A stretch of 64,000 bases of DNA, from assembly GCF_007833165.1 (NCBI RefSeq), contig NZ_VOBQ01000006.1, positions 1-64,000 of the forward strand, in the 5' to 3' direction. The first letter of the stretch is position 1, and every line of letters starts with the position of its first letter. The notes under the pieces are model-generated. The model made no database searches and had not been told where the DNA came from. It was given only the letters and a program-made list of their open reading frames with translations. Position numbers and translations under genes: made by a program. This document shows, one piece after another, positions 48,087 to 57,226 of this stretch. The stretch is from Caenimonas sedimenti. Its GTDB lineage: Bacteria; Pseudomonadota; Gammaproteobacteria; Burkholderiales; Burkholderiaceae_C.

Positions 48087-50307
48087 TTTTGCGCGGCTTG
48101 CTCTTCGCGGCCGCCTTCTTCGCGGCCCCCTTGACCGCGAGCCCTGGCGAACGCGCCGACTTGCCCGCGGCCTTCTTGGCGGCACGCTTGGTGGACGACT
48201 TGACGGGCACGCCATCGCTGCGCCCGGCCCCGTTCGCCCCCTTGTCCTTCATGGCGCGCGCGACGAGTTCCTCGCCTTCGCGCACCAGCCGGAAGTCGAT
48301 CTTGCGGCCGTCCAGGTCCACCCGGCTCACCTGCACGCGCAGCCGCGTGCCGATGGCGTAGCGGATGCCCGTGCGCTCGCCCCGCAGTTCCTGCCGGGCC
48401 TCGTCGAACTTGAAGTACTCGCCGCCCAGTTCGGTGATGTGCACCAGGCCCTCGACGTACATCGCATCGAGCGTCACGAAGATGCCGAAGCTGGTGGCCG
48501 CGGTGACCACGCCCGCGTATTCCTCGCCGAGGTGGTCGCGCATGTACTTGCACTTGAGCCAGGCCTCGACGTCGCGGCTCGCTTCGTCGGCCCGGCGCTC
48601 GTTGGCGCTGCAATGGAGGCCGGCGGCTTCCCAGGCCTGCACTTCACGCGAGGGCGGCGGCGCGGCTTTCTTCAGCTTGTTGCCGGGTGCGGCCACGCGC
48701 GCGGCGAGGCGGCGCGCCAGCTTCTCGTGCGCCTCGCCCGGGGTGGGTAGCGCCGGCAACTGGTAGCGTTCCTTGGCCAGGATCGCCTTGATCACGCGGT
48801 GCACCAGCAGATCGGGGTAACGCCGGATCGGACTGGTGAAGTGCGTGTAGGCGTCGTAGGCGAGGCCGAAGTGGCCGCTGTTGATCGGCGTGTAGATCGC
48901 CTGGCTCATGGAGCGCAGCAGCATCGTGTGGATCTGCTGGGCGTCCGGCCGTTCCTTGGTGGCCTCGGCGATCTTCTGGAATTCGCCGGGGCTCGGGTCT
49001 TCGCTGATCGTGAGGCCCACGCCCATCGCCTTCAGGTAGCCGCGCAGCACTTCCTTCTTCTCGGGCGTCGGGCCCTCGTGCACGCGGTAGAGCCCGGGCA
49101 CCTCGGCCTGCTGGATGAAGTCGGCCGAGCAGACGTTGGCGGCGAGCATGGCCTCCTCGATCAGCCGGTGCGCGTCGTTGCGCACGCGCGGCACGATCTG
49201 CTCGATGCGGCCGTTCTCGTCGCAGATGATCTGCGTCTCGGTCGTCTCGAAGTCGACCGCGCCCCGCACGGCACGCGCCTTCAGCAAGGCGCGATACACA
49301 TCGTGCAGGTTCAGGAAGTGCGGCACCAGGTCCTTGCGGCGCGCGGCTTCCGGGCCGCGCGTGTTGGCGAGGATGGCGGCGACCTCGGTGTAAGTCATGC
49401 GGGCATGGCTCCACATGACCGCCGGGTAGAACTGGTACGCGTGGATCTCGCCGGCGGCGTTGATCAGCATGTCGCAGACCATGCAGAGGCGGTCCACCTC
49501 GGGGTTCAGCGAGCACAACCCGTTCGACAGCTTCTCCGGCAGCATGGGAATCACGCGGCGCGGGAAGTACACGCTGGTGGCGCGCTCATAGGCGTCGATG
49601 TCGATGGCGTTGCCGGTTTCGACGTAGTGGCTGACGTCGGCGATGGCGACCAGCAATCGCCAGCCCTTGCCGCGGCCCACCTTCGCGGGCTCGCAATACA
49701 CGGCGTCGTCGAAGTCCCGGGCATCCTCTCCATCGATGGTGACAAGGGGGACGTCCGTGAGGTCGACGCGGTGCTTGCGGTCGGCCGGCCGCACCTTGTC
49801 CGGCAGCGAGCGGGCTTGCGCGATGCAGGCGTCGGAGAATTCGTGCGGCACGCCGTACTTGCGCACCGCGATCTCGATCTCCATGCCGGCATCGTCGATC
49901 TCGCCCAGCACTTCCTTCACGCGGCCGACCGGCTGGCCGTACAGGCTCGGCGGCTCGGTGAGTTCCACCACCACCACCTGGCCCGATTTCGCCAGCCCCG
50001 TCGCGCCCTTGGGGATGAGCACGTCCTGCCCGTAGCGCTTGTCTTCCGGCGCCACCAGCCACACACCGCTTTCATGCAGCAGGCGCCCGATGATGGGTTG
50101 CGGCGGCCGCTCGACGATTTCCACCACACGGCCTTCGGCGCGGCCCTTGCGGTCGTGCCGCACGATGCGTGCCTTGACGCGGTCGCGGTGCAGCACCGCG
50201 CGCATTTCGTTGGGGGGCAGGTAGATATCGCCCTCGCCGTCGTCACGCTGCACGTAACCGTGGCCATCGCGGTGGCCCTGGATCACGCCTTCGATTTCAT
50301 CGAGCAT
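48076..50307 (-). CDS. rnr: Ribonuclease R
   Basis: RNase R is a processive 3'-5' exoribonuclease that degrades structured RNA and takes part in rRNA and tmRNA quality control. Cold-shock-type OB domains occupy about residues 1-190. The RNB domain follows with the metal-binding motif TIDGEDARDFDDAVYCE and the RNB signature region FTSPIRRYPDLLVHR. An S1 domain (VVTAATSFGIFVTLDAMYVEGLVHI) is near 600-680, then a Lys/Ala/Arg-rich tail (TKRAAKKAAGKSARSPG). I start at ATG 50307; a TTG at 50343 would also read in frame but lies in the AT-rich promoter between this gene and tRNA-Leu. 743 aa. Confidence 0.95.
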   Translation of the reverse strand: MLDEIEGVIQGHRDGHGYVQRDDGEGDIYLPPNEMRAVLHRDRVKARIVRHDRKGRAEGRVVEIVERPPQPIIGRLLHESGVWLVAPEDKRYGQDVLIPKGATGLAKSGQVVVVELTEPPSLYGQPVGRVKEVLGEIDDAGMEIEIAVRKYGVPHEFSDACIAQARSLPDKVRPADRKHRVDLTDVPLVTIDGEDARDFDDAVYCEPAKVGRGKGWRLLVAIADVSHYVETGNAIDIDAYERATSVYFPRRVIPMLPEKLSNGLCSLNPEVDRLCMVCDMLINAAGEIHAYQFYPAVMWSHARMTYTEVAAILANTRGPEAARRKDLVPHFLNLHDVYRALLKARAVRGAVDFETTETQIICDENGRIEQIVPRVRNDAHRLIEEAMLAANVCSADFIQQAEVPGLYRVHEGPTPEKKEVLRGYLKAMGVGLTISEDPSPGEFQKIAEATKERPDAQQIHTMLLRSMSQAIYTPINSGHFGLAYDAYTHFTSPIRRYPDLLVHRVIKAILAKERYQLPALPTPGEAHEKLARRLAARVAAPGNKLKKAAPPPSREVQAWEAAGLHCSANERRADEASRDVEAWLKCKYMRDHLGEEYAGVVTAATSFGIFVTLDAMYVEGLVHITELGGEYFKFDEARQELRGERTGIRYAIGTRLRVQVSRVDLDGRKIDFRLVREGEELVARAMKDKGANGAGRSDGVPVKSSTKRAAKKAAGKSARSPGLAVKGAAKKAAAKSKPRKSRR

Positions 50308-50338
50308 GCCGCCCGCGGATCGGTCTATATTTTTGATA

Positions 50339-50344
50339 TACAAT
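50339..50344 (+). promoter_or_regulatory. Candidate -10 of tRNA-Leu
   Basis: TACAAT lies 17 bases before the tRNA 5' end in an AT-rich stretch (50325-50352) that also carries the start region of the divergent rnr. The AT content stands out from the surroundings. No clear -35 is seen. Confidence 0.4.
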
Positions 50345-50361
50345 CGTTTTTTCCCTGAAAT

Positions 50362-50446
<85 letters not shown>

Positions 50447-50458
50447 AAGTTGAATGAT

Positions 50459-50486
50459 AAGCCGGCACCTGCCGGCTTTGTTGTTT
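50459..50486 (+). terminator. Rho-independent terminator of tRNA-Leu
   Basis: Stem GCCGGC/GCCGGC (50461-50466, 50471-50476), loop ACCT, followed by TTTGTTGTTT. It begins 13 bases after the tRNA CCA. Confidence 0.85.
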
Positions 50487-50491
50487 CTGGA

Positions 50492-50516
50492 AGCCGGCGA
50501 CGCTGAATCGCCGGCT
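50492..50516 (-). terminator. Hairpin after rimO
   Basis: A perfect 9-bp stem AGCCGGCGA/TCGCCGGCT with a 7-base loop lies 20 bases past the rimO stop on the minus strand. The T tract is poor (TTCC). It sits back to back with the tRNA-Leu terminator, so each direction has its own hairpin. Confidence 0.6.
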
Positions 50517-50536
50517 CTTTGATGGGCGAAGCCGCG

Positions 50537-51919
50537 TCAGACCGGCTCGGCCACGAGGTCGTGGCCATCCGTTGCGACGATGCGTGCCCGCGTGAACTCG
50601 CCGACGGCGAGGCGCTTGCTCAGCTTCTGCGGCGGCAGCAGTTTCACGGTGCCGTCGATCTCGGGCGCGTCCGCGTAGGAGCGCCCCACCCCGCCCTTGC
50701 GGCCCAGCGCCGGCGCCGAATCCACCAGCACCTGCATCGTCGCGCCCACGCGCCGCGCCAGCTTGGCCGCCGACACTTCCTCGGCCACGGCCATGAAGCG
50801 GGCCCGGCGCTCCTCGCGCAGTTCCGCCGGCAGCATGCCCGGCAGTTCGTTGGCCGTTGCGCCTTCCACCGGGCTGTAGGCAAAACAGCCCGCGCGGTCG
50901 ATCTCCGCCTCGCGCATGAAATCCAGCAAGTGCTGGAACTCCTCTTCCGTCTCGCCGGGGAAGCCGGCGATGAACGTGCTGCGGATCACGATCTCCGGGC
51001 AGATCTCGCGCCAGCGCAGGATGCGCTCCAGATTCTTCTCGCCGCTCGCCGGCCGCTTCATGCGCTTCAGCACGGCCGGATGGCTGTGCTGCAGCGGCAC
51101 ATCGAGGTAAGGGAGGATGCGCCCTTCGGCCATCAGCGGCAGCACCTCGTCGACATGCGGATACGGGTAGACGTAGTGCAAGCGCACCCACGCACCGTAA
51201 GGTTCCGCCAGGTCGCCCAGCGACCGCACCAGGTCCAGCATGCGCGTCTTCACCGGCTTGCCGTCCCAGAACCCGGTACGGTACTTCACGTCCACCCCGT
51301 AGGCCGAGGTGTCCTGGCTGACCACCAGCAGTTCCTTCACGCCGCCCTCGAACAGCGCCCTGGCTTCCTTCAGCACGTCCCCGATCGGCCGGCTCACCAG
51401 GTCGCCGCGCATGGCCGGGATGATGCAGAAGCTGCAACGGTGGTTGCAGCCTTCGCTGATCTTCAGGTAGGCGTAGTGCTTCGGCGTGAGCTTGATGCCA
51501 TAGGCCGGCACCAGGTCGACGAAAGGATCGTGCGGCTTCGGCAGGTGCGTGTGCACCGCATCCATCACTTCCTGCGTCGCATGCGGGCCGGTGACGGCCA
51601 GCACGGACGGGTGCATCTGCCGCACCAGGTTGCCGCCCTGCTCGCCCGTCTTGGCGCCCAGGCAGCCGGTGACGATGACCTTGCCGTTGGCGCTGAGCGC
51701 CTCGCCGATGGTGTCCAGGCTTTCCCGCACGGCGTCGTCGATGAAGCCGCAGGTGTTGACGATGACGAGGTCCGCCCCCTCGAAAGTCTTCGAGGTGGCA
51801 TAGCCTTCGGCGCTGAGCTGCGTGAGGATGAGTTCGGAATCCGTCAGGGCCTTGGGGCAACCCAGGCTGACGAAGCCGACCTTGGGCACCTTGTCGGCCG
51901 CGATTGCACTTTCATTCAT
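50537..51919 (-). CDS. rimO: Ribosomal protein S12 methylthiotransferase RimO
   Basis: RimO is a radical-SAM enzyme that methylthiolates Asp89 of S12. The N-terminal UPF0004 domain has cluster ligands Cys21 (GCPKA), Cys57 (NTCGF) and Cys86 (GCLG). The radical-SAM cluster is CNHRCSFC with Cys158, Cys162 and Cys165. [16 protein letters not shown] and [15 protein letters not shown] are family hallmarks separating it from MiaB. The TRAM domain is at the C terminus. I start at ATG 51919; GACAAT lies about ten bases upstream with no clear Shine-Dalgarno. 460 aa. Confidence 0.95.
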   Translation of the reverse strand: MNESAIAADKVPKVGFVSLGCPKALTDSELILTQLSAEGYATSKTFEGADLVIVNTCGFIDDAVRESLDTIGEALSANGKVIVTGCLGAKTGEQGGNLVRQMHPSVLAVTGPHATQEVMDAVHTHLPKPHDPFVDLVPAYGIKLTPKHYAYLKISEGCNHRCSFCIIPAMRGDLVSRPIGDVLKEARALFEGGVKELLVVSQDTSAYGVDVKYRTGFWDGKPVKTRMLDLVRSLGDLAEPYGAWVRLHYVYPYPHVDEVLPLMAEGRILPYLDVPLQHSHPAVLKRMKRPASGEKNLERILRWREICPEIVIRSTFIAGFPGETEEEFQHLLDFMREAEIDRAGCFAYSPVEGATANELPGMLPAELREERRARFMAVAEEVSAAKLARRVGATMQVLVDSAPALGRKGGVGRSYADAPEIDGTVKLLPPQKLSKRLAVGEFTRARIVATDGHDLVAEPV

Positions 51920-51966
51920 TCCCCGTATTGTCCCAGAGACGGGGCGAGGGGTGCTCGGCAGGGCCT

Positions 51967-52482
51967 TCAGCGTTTCGGCAGCGTGAAGGCCGTGAGCATC
52001 TGCTCGGTCTGCTTGGCCATCTGTTCCTGCAGCTGCTCGAACATGCCCTTGGACTGCTGCATCAGCGGGTTCTGCACGCTCATGAACTGCGCCCACACCT
52101 CGGGAGCCACGGTCTTCGACTGTTCAGCCATGCGCGCCTGCAGGTCGGTGAAGGCCTGGACGTTCTTTTCGAGGTAGCTGCCCATGAACCCCTGCATCGC
52201 GTTCCCGTAGAAACGGATGATGTTGGCGAGGGCGGCTTCGCTGAACATGGGCGCGCCGCCGGCCTCTTCTTCCAGGATGATCTGCAGCAGGATGCTGCGC
52301 GTCAGGTCCTCGTTGGTCTTGGCGTCGCGGACCACGAAGAGTTCGCTGTCCAGGACGAGCTGCTTCACGTCGGTCAACGTGATGTAGGTGGAGGTGTCAG
52401 TGTCGTAGAGCCGCCGGTTCGGGTACTTCTTGATCACGCGCTGGGCCGGCTTGGCCGCGCCGCTGGCTTTCTTGCTGGTCAC
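51967..52482 (-). CDS. phaR: Polyhydroxyalkanoate synthesis repressor PhaR
   Basis: PhaR senses PHA granules and represses phasin genes and its own gene. The DNA-binding domain is at about residues 15-75 with [20 protein letters not shown] and [13 protein letters not shown]. The PHB-binding domain follows with [16 protein letters not shown], and a Gln/Met-rich amphipathic C terminus ([16 protein letters not shown]) suits granule binding. I start at GTG 52482 with AGGAG about nine bases upstream; an upstream ATG (52569) would extend into the promoter. 171 aa. No phaC or phasin gene is in the window, but bdhA is 5 kb away. Confidence 0.92.
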   Translation of the reverse strand: MTSKKASGAAKPAQRVIKKYPNRRLYDTDTSTYITLTDVKQLVLDSELFVVRDAKTNEDLTRSILLQIILEEEAGGAPMFSEAALANIIRFYGNAMQGFMGSYLEKNVQAFTDLQARMAEQSKTVAPEVWAQFMSVQNPLMQQSKGMFEQLQEQMAKQTEQMLTAFTLPKR

Positions 52483-52523
52483 GAGAGGGGGCTCCTGGCG
52501 CGCCGGCGGCGGGCCCGGCGCTA

Positions 52524-52543
52524 TTGCATTGCAGCAGATTCTA
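52524..52543 (-). promoter_or_regulatory. Candidate phaR promoter with TGC/GCA operator
   Basis: TAGAAT (52543-52538, minus strand) is a plausible -10, followed at the expected start point by TGCTGCAATGCAA (52536-52524), built from TGC/GCA units like those reported for PhaR operators in other bacteria. Autorepression is inferred. The 42 bases between here and the GTG would be the leader. Confidence 0.35.
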
Positions 52544-52590
52544 GGGAGCCCATCCTGGTGCAGGCCCAAGGTTTACCCGAAGGTGGCACC

Positions 52591-53151
52591 TCAGTTGAGG
52601 TCCTTGTCCTTCCAGGCCTTCAGGCCCGACACCGCCGCGCCGACCTGCAGGCCAGCCTTGGTCAGCAGGTACATCCTGCCGCCCGTGACGTTGCCGGCGC
52701 CCGCCTTGGCGTTGGCGTCCTTGCTGCCGTCACCCGCGCCCACGGATGCCGCGGCCGAAGCGTCCCAGCCCTTGTCGATGAAGGTGGCCAGCCCCTTCGG
52801 GTCGTGGAAGACGAACAGATAGCGTGTGTCGGACGCGCCGATCTGCAGGCCCGCGCTGGCCTGCGCGATGCCCATGTACACGTCCTTGCCGGTCTTGCCG
52901 TCGTGCGCGATGCCCTTGCCACCCGCCCCACCGAGGCCGAAGCTGAGACCGAATGTCGTGAACACGGCATAGCCGGGCGCCTTGGCCACGGCGTCCTTGA
53001 GCTTGGGATCGGCCTTGTAGAAGTCCTGCAGGGCGGCCATGGCCTTGGCCTTGACTTCGGCCTGCTGCGCGGCCTTGTCCTGCGCGTGGGCCGGGAGGGC
53101 CAGCGCAGCGAGAAGCAGCGCAGCGGCCAGGAACGAATTTCGTCTTTGCAT
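52591..53151 (-). CDS. SYLF/YSC84-domain exported protein, 186 aa
   Basis: This is a lipid-binding SYLF (Ysc84) family protein. The signal peptide is QRRNSFLAAALLLAALALPA with cleavage near HAQ (residue 24). The domain holds the characteristic GYAVFTTFGLSFGLGGAGGKG, then DVYMGIAQASAGLQIGASDTR and YLFVFHDPKGLATFIDKGWD. The ATG has AAGGAG seven bases upstream. It is followed in the chromosome by phaR and preceded by a small gene in the same direction; a periplasmic lipid or membrane role is inferred. Confidence 0.85.
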   Translation of the reverse strand: MQRRNSFLAAALLLAALALPAHAQDKAAQQAEVKAKAMAALQDFYKADPKLKDAVAKAPGYAVFTTFGLSFGLGGAGGKGIAHDGKTGKDVYMGIAQASAGLQIGASDTRYLFVFHDPKGLATFIDKGWDASAAASVGAGDGSKDANAKAGAGNVTGGRMYLLTKAGLQVGAAVSGLKAWKDKDLN

Positions 53152-53165
53152 GATGTCTCCTTCCG

Positions 53166-53402
53166 TCAACCCGCGAGGTACGCCGAGCCACGATCCTTCC
53201 GGACCCACTCTTCGTCGCTGTTCACCAGCTTTTCGGCTCTCAGCGCCATCTTGATCGCGATGGCGAGCGATCTTTCGATCAGTTCGTCATCGTTCAGCGC
53301 GGCAGCGGCCTGACCTTGCGCCAATCCGCTGAAGATGGTGGCGGCCATCTGGGCCACCACGGATTCACTGTGCTGCAGATGCATGGTCGCTTCGTTCGCC
53401 AT
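53166..53402 (-). CDS. Small protein of unknown function, 78 aa
   Basis: A short soluble protein starting ANEATMHLQHSESVVAQM after the initiator Met. It has two amphipathic helices, ALNDDELIERSLAIAIKM and MALRAEKLVNSDEEWV. The ATG has a strong AAGGAGGG seven bases upstream, which is the main reason to accept it. The next gene (SYLF protein) begins 14 bases on in the same direction, so the two are probably co-transcribed. No family is recognised. Confidence 0.7.
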   Translation of the reverse strand: MANEATMHLQHSESVVAQMAATIFSGLAQGQAAAALNDDELIERSLAIAIKMALRAEKLVNSDEEWVRKDRGSAYLAG

Positions 53403-53474
53403 CGGACCCTCCTTCTCTGGAGGGGGCATTGTCCCCCGGGAACCCCGCGGCGCCAAGACGAACCTTGCAGGCAT

Positions 53475-53506
53475 GAAAGAAGCCCGCCCCCTGGCGGGAG
53501 CGGGCT
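53475..53506 (-). terminator. Terminator of tRNA-Val
   Basis: Stem AGCCCGC/GCGGGCT (53481-53487 with 53500-53506), with CCCGCC/GGCGGG pairing possible inside, followed on the minus strand by TCTTTC. It lies 17 bases after the tRNA 3' end. Confidence 0.75.
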
Positions 53507-53522
53507 CTCATGCGGAAAAGAT

Positions 53523-53597
53523 TGGTGGGCCGCGAGGAGATCGAATCCCCGACCCTCGCTACGTCAAAGCGATGCTCTACCACTGAGCTAGCGGCCC
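53523..53597 (-). tRNA. valV-like: tRNA-Val (GAC)
   Basis: A 75-base tRNA with encoded CCA. Acceptor GGGCCGC/GCGGCCC, discriminator A, D arm GCTCAGTGGTAGAGC, anticodon stem TCGCT/AGCGA with loop TTGACGT (anticodon GAC), T arm TCGGGGATTCGATCTCCTCG-like. It reads GUC and GUU. It is transcribed leftward and ends in the hairpin at 53475-53506. Confidence 0.95.
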
Positions 53598-53653
53598 ATG
53601 CATCCCGCGTCTCCACGAAATACAGCCCCTGATTATATCAGCGGACAGGAGAC

Positions 53654-54031
53654 TCACAGCGGCCCCCATGGCTGCTTCCTTCTCTCGCCGTGCGGCAGGC
53701 TGGCCCGTAACCTGGCCGCCCTCTCCTGACCGGCGAGGATCTCGTCGACTTGCCGGGGCGATTCGCGGAGCCAGAGCTTGTAGAGCGTCTGCCGGACCCC
53801 TCCAGCCTTGACCCGGACGACGCAATCGTACGGTTCCGACTCGCCCCATGAAACGCTCACGATGGATGCTGGATCCGCCTTGATGCGGTTGGCGAACGTG
53901 GGGCCGGAACTCTCGTACTCCCTGGGCGTCGTCCCATCCTGCCGGACGGGCATCGCAACCACCCTGACCGCGATCGAGGCGGCCACGAGCAGCCTGCGCA
54001 ACTGGACATCAGGGCCGTCCACGCGCAGCAC
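53654..54031 (-). CDS. Hypothetical protein downstream of relA, 125 aa
   Basis: I do not recognise a family. The frame starts at GTG 54031, five bases from the relA stop, and could be translationally coupled to it. Residues about 10-30 (LRRLLVAASIAVRVVAMPV) are a weak hydrophobic segment; the rest is polar, with a compact stretch DPASIVSVSWGESEPYDCVVRVK and LYKLWLRESPRQVDEILAGQ. A later Met near residue 27 is another possible start. Composition looks like coding sequence, but there is no ribosome binding site and no known relative, so support is moderate. Confidence 0.5.
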   Translation of the reverse strand: MLRVDGPDVQLRRLLVAASIAVRVVAMPVRQDGTTPREYESSGPTFANRIKADPASIVSVSWGESEPYDCVVRVKAGGVRQTLYKLWLRESPRQVDEILAGQERAARLRASLPHGERRKQPWGPL

Positions 54032-54035
54032 CGAT

Positions 54036-56225
54036 TCAGCGGCGCCGCGCCGAGCGCACCCCGGCCACGCCGTCCACCACCTTGAGCACCTTCGCGAGGC
54101 GGTGCGAGTCGCCGACTTCCACCGTGAACGTCATCCAGGCGGTGCCCTTGACCGACTGGGTCTGCACGCCGATCACGTTCATCTTCTCCTTGGTGAACAC
54201 TTCGGAGATGTCGCGCAGCAGGCCCTGGCGGTCGGCGGCTTCCACCGACACGTCCACGGGGTACACCGCCTGCTGGTCCGCCAAGGGGCGGCCCCATTCC
54301 ACTTCGATCACCCGCTCCGGCGCGCGCGCCGCCAATTCACGAAAGTTGGAGCAGTCGGCGCGATGGATGCTCACGCCCTTGCCGCGTGTGACGAAGCCGC
54401 CGATGCCGTCCGGCGGCGCCGGCTTGCAGCACTTGGCCAGCTGCGTCATGAGCGAATCGATGCCCACCACCAGCACGCCGCCCTTGGCCGAAGAGGCGGG
54501 GCGCGCCTTCTTCAGCAGGATTTCCTCGGGCGGATGCTCCACGGGCGGATGCAACAGCGCTTCGATGTTGCGCAGCGAGAACTCATCCTTGCCGACGACG
54601 GCGAACAGGTCCTCCGCCGTCTTGAAGCCGAGCCGGGAGGCCAGCTCCTCCAGCTTGAGGGCCGTGCGGCCCTCGCGCTGCAGCAGCCGCTCGACCATCT
54701 CGCGGCCGCGGGCCACCGTCTCGTGGCGCAACTGCTCGTTGAACCAGGCACGCACCTTGGCGCGCGCCCGATGGCTGGCGAGGAAGCCGAGTTCGGCATT
54801 CAGCCAGTCCCGCGAGGGCCCGCCCTCCTTGACCGAGACGATCTCCACCGTCTGGCCGTTCTGCAGATGGGTGTTCAGCGGCACCATCACGCCGTCGACC
54901 CGGGCACCGCGGCAGCGGTGGCCCAGGCTGGTGTGGACGCTATAGGCGAAGTCGACCGGCGTCGCGCCCTGCGGCAACTCGATGATGGTGGCCTGCGGCG
55001 TCAGCACATAGATGCGGTCCTCGAACAAGCCGTCGGCGGAACCCGCCAGATCACGCTCCCAGGCCAGCAGCTGGCGCAGCACGGCGATCTTGCTGTCGTA
55101 GTCGCCGCTCGCCGCCACCCCGGCGTAGCCCTTGCTGCCGGATTCCTTGTAGACCCAGTGGGCGGCCACGCCGTGCTCGGCGTGGTCATGCATGGCCTGC
55201 GTGCGGATCTGGATCTCGATGGCGCGGCCGGCTTCGTCGCGCACGATGGTGTGCAGCGACTGGTAGCCGTTGGGCTTGGGCCGTGCGATGTAATCGTCGA
55301 ACTCTTCCAGGAGCGGCGTGAAGCGCGAATGCACCCAGTCGAGCGCCGCGTAGCAGTCCTTCACCCCGGGCACGATCACGCGCAGCGCGCGGATGTCGAA
55401 CACCTGCTCGAAATCCAGCGACTTGCCGCGCATCTTCTTGACGATGCTGTAGATATGTTTCGGACGGCCATGCACCTGCGCGGAGATGCCCTGCGCCTTG
55501 AGTTCGTCCTCGAGCCCGTGCCGCAGCTGTTCGACGTAGGCCTCGCGCTCCACCCGCTTCTCGTCCAGCATGCCGGCGACCGCCCGGTACTGCTCGGGCT
55601 CCAGGAAGCGGAAGGCCAGGTCTTCCATTTCCCACTTGACCTGCCAGATGCCGAGGCGGTTGGCGAGCGGCGCGAAGACGTTCAACGCCTCGCGCGCGAT
55701 GATCGGCTGCACGGGCCGCTTCGCCGCCGCGAAGTAGCGCAGCGTCTGCAGGCGCGAGGCGAGCCGCAGCATGACGACGCGCAGGTCGCGCGAAAATGCC
55801 AGCAGCATCTTGCGCACCGGCTCCGTGCGGGAGCGCGGGTCGTCGACGAGGTGCGCGCTGTCGTCCGCGGCACGGGCCTGTTGCTGGATCCGGACCAGCT
55901 TGTTGGTTTCCAGAGCCAGCGTCGCGTAGCTCTCGCCGAAGGCCTTGGCGATGACCTCCTGCGGCTTGTTCAGGTGGACGCTGGCGTACACCAGGTAGCT
56001 CGCCGCCTGCATGGCTTCGGAGCCGCCCATCGACCGCAGGATGTCCGCCACCGCGTCCGCATGCGCCAGCGTGTTTTCGCCGGTGTCCAGCGTTTCACTG
56101 GCGATGAACGGTTCGGCGAACGCGCGCGCCCGCGCCAGCGCGTCCGCCTGCCGGGGCAGCGACCTTTCGGCCGCGGCGATCAGCCCGGGGACCGCCTCAA
56201 CCTGTTCCGCCGCGTGGCTTTTCAT
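54036..56225 (-). CDS. relA: (p)ppGpp synthetase RelA
   Basis: This is a ribosome-associated alarmone synthetase, 729 aa. The N-terminal pseudo-hydrolase domain lacks the HD-type metal motif: where bifunctional enzymes have HD...ED, this has DTGENTLAHADAVADIL then YLVYASVHLNKPQEV. The synthetase domain has GRPKHIYSIVKKM and the EFDDYIARPKPNGYQSLHT block. The EFDD (ExDD) motif marks RelA rather than SpoT (RxKD). TGS (IYVLTPQATIIELPQGATPV), the zinc-finger-like CCKPAPPDGIGGFVTRG and a C-terminal ACT domain follow. The ATG 56225 is chosen over a longer frame that runs through the upstream hydrolase. The gene overlaps that hydrolase by 29 bases. Hydrolysis must come from a SpoT elsewhere. Confidence 0.93.
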   Translation of the reverse strand: MKSHAAEQVEAVPGLIAAAERSLPRQADALARARAFAEPFIASETLDTGENTLAHADAVADILRSMGGSEAMQAASYLVYASVHLNKPQEVIAKAFGESYATLALETNKLVRIQQQARAADDSAHLVDDPRSRTEPVRKMLLAFSRDLRVVMLRLASRLQTLRYFAAAKRPVQPIIAREALNVFAPLANRLGIWQVKWEMEDLAFRFLEPEQYRAVAGMLDEKRVEREAYVEQLRHGLEDELKAQGISAQVHGRPKHIYSIVKKMRGKSLDFEQVFDIRALRVIVPGVKDCYAALDWVHSRFTPLLEEFDDYIARPKPNGYQSLHTIVRDEAGRAIEIQIRTQAMHDHAEHGVAAHWVYKESGSKGYAGVAASGDYDSKIAVLRQLLAWERDLAGSADGLFEDRIYVLTPQATIIELPQGATPVDFAYSVHTSLGHRCRGARVDGVMVPLNTHLQNGQTVEIVSVKEGGPSRDWLNAELGFLASHRARAKVRAWFNEQLRHETVARGREMVERLLQREGRTALKLEELASRLGFKTAEDLFAVVGKDEFSLRNIEALLHPPVEHPPEEILLKKARPASSAKGGVLVVGIDSLMTQLAKCCKPAPPDGIGGFVTRGKGVSIHRADCSNFRELAARAPERVIEVEWGRPLADQQAVYPVDVSVEAADRQGLLRDISEVFTKEKMNVIGVQTQSVKGTAWMTFTVEVGDSHRLAKVLKVVDGVAGVRSARRR

Positions 56226-57141
56226 CTCGGGGAGTGTCGGGTTCGAGCAGGAAGGCGGCGACCGCCTCCACCTGGTCTTGGGCGATGAGGGTGGGCGCGT
56301 GGCCGACACCCGCGAATTCAACGAGCCGGGCTTTCGGGCCGCGGCGGCCCATCTCCTGCGCGGTGGCCGCAGAAAGCAGGTCGGACCGGGCGCCGCGCAA
56401 CAGCAGCGTGCTGGCCCGTACGTTGTCATAGAGCTGCCAGAGCGCTGCCTGGCCCTCGGCCGCGGCCTGTTCGGTGAGCGCGCGGAAGGGCACGGCCAGG
56501 GCCGGGTCGTAGTGCAGCGTGAAGCCGCCGCCGGGCAACGGTTTCACCATCGCCTGCGACAGCGCCAGCCACTGCTCGGGGGTGTGCGGGCCGAACCCGG
56601 TGGAGATGGCCCACATCGCGTCGGCAGCGGCCTGCACCGTCTCGAATTGCCCCGTGTTGCCGACGTAGGTGCCGATGCGTTTCAGGGCCTCCCACTGGAT
56701 GACGGGCCCGAAGTCGTTCAGCACCAGGCGGCGCACGGGCACCGGCAAAGGCAGGCTGGGCGTGCCGCAAAGCGCGAGGCCGATCAGCCCGCCCATGCTG
56801 GTGCCCAGCCAGTCGAGCGTGCGCATGGGCGCCTGGGCGTGCAGCTGGCCCAGCATGTGGAGCATGTCGCTGACATAGGTGGGAACGGCGTACCCCATCG
56901 GGTCGCGCAAGGCGTCGCTGCGGCCGCGGCCCACGACGTCCGGGCAGATGACCCGCAGTGGCTCGTTCGAGCGCGCGAGCAGCGCCTGGGCGATCACGTC
57001 GAAGTCACGGCCCTGCCGCGTGAGGCCGTGCGCGCAGACGATCACGTGCGGCGCATCGCCCGAACCCCACTGCCAGTAGGCCATGCGGTGGCTCCCGCCC
57101 GCGTCGGGACAGGATACGTAGTTCAGCGTAGGTACGGTCAT
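56197..57141 (-). CDS. Alpha/beta hydrolase next to bdhA, 314 aa
   Basis: This is a predicted serine hydrolase. The oxyanion region is VIVCAHGLTRQGRDF (about residue 38), the nucleophile is in WLGTSMGGLIGL (about 110), the acid is in LRGARSDLLS and the His is in GVGHAPTLI. The substrate is not certain. It diverges from the 3-hydroxybutyrate dehydrogenase gene across 85 bases. That suggests cleavage of hydroxybutyrate oligomers or another ester, but no lipase-box variant specific to PHB depolymerases is visible. It overlaps relA by 29 bases at its end. The ATG 57141 is used; a longer in-frame start adds 20 residues without support. Confidence 0.83.
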   Translation of the reverse strand: MTVPTLNYVSCPDAGGSHRMAYWQWGSGDAPHVIVCAHGLTRQGRDFDVIAQALLARSNEPLRVICPDVVGRGRSDALRDPMGYAVPTYVSDMLHMLGQLHAQAPMRTLDWLGTSMGGLIGLALCGTPSLPLPVPVRRLVLNDFGPVIQWEALKRIGTYVGNTGQFETVQAAADAMWAISTGFGPHTPEQWLALSQAMVKPLPGGGFTLHYDPALAVPFRALTEQAAAEGQAALWQLYDNVRASTLLLRGARSDLLSAATAQEMGRRGPKARLVEFAGVGHAPTLIAQDQVEAVAAFLLEPDTPRDEKPRGGTG

Positions 57142-57226
57142 GGATGCGCAATGGCCCGGATTCGCCGGATACTTTGAGGCTGCCTGCTCTTTCGCAAGCA
57201 TCCTAATTCATCCCGGAGAGAACCAC

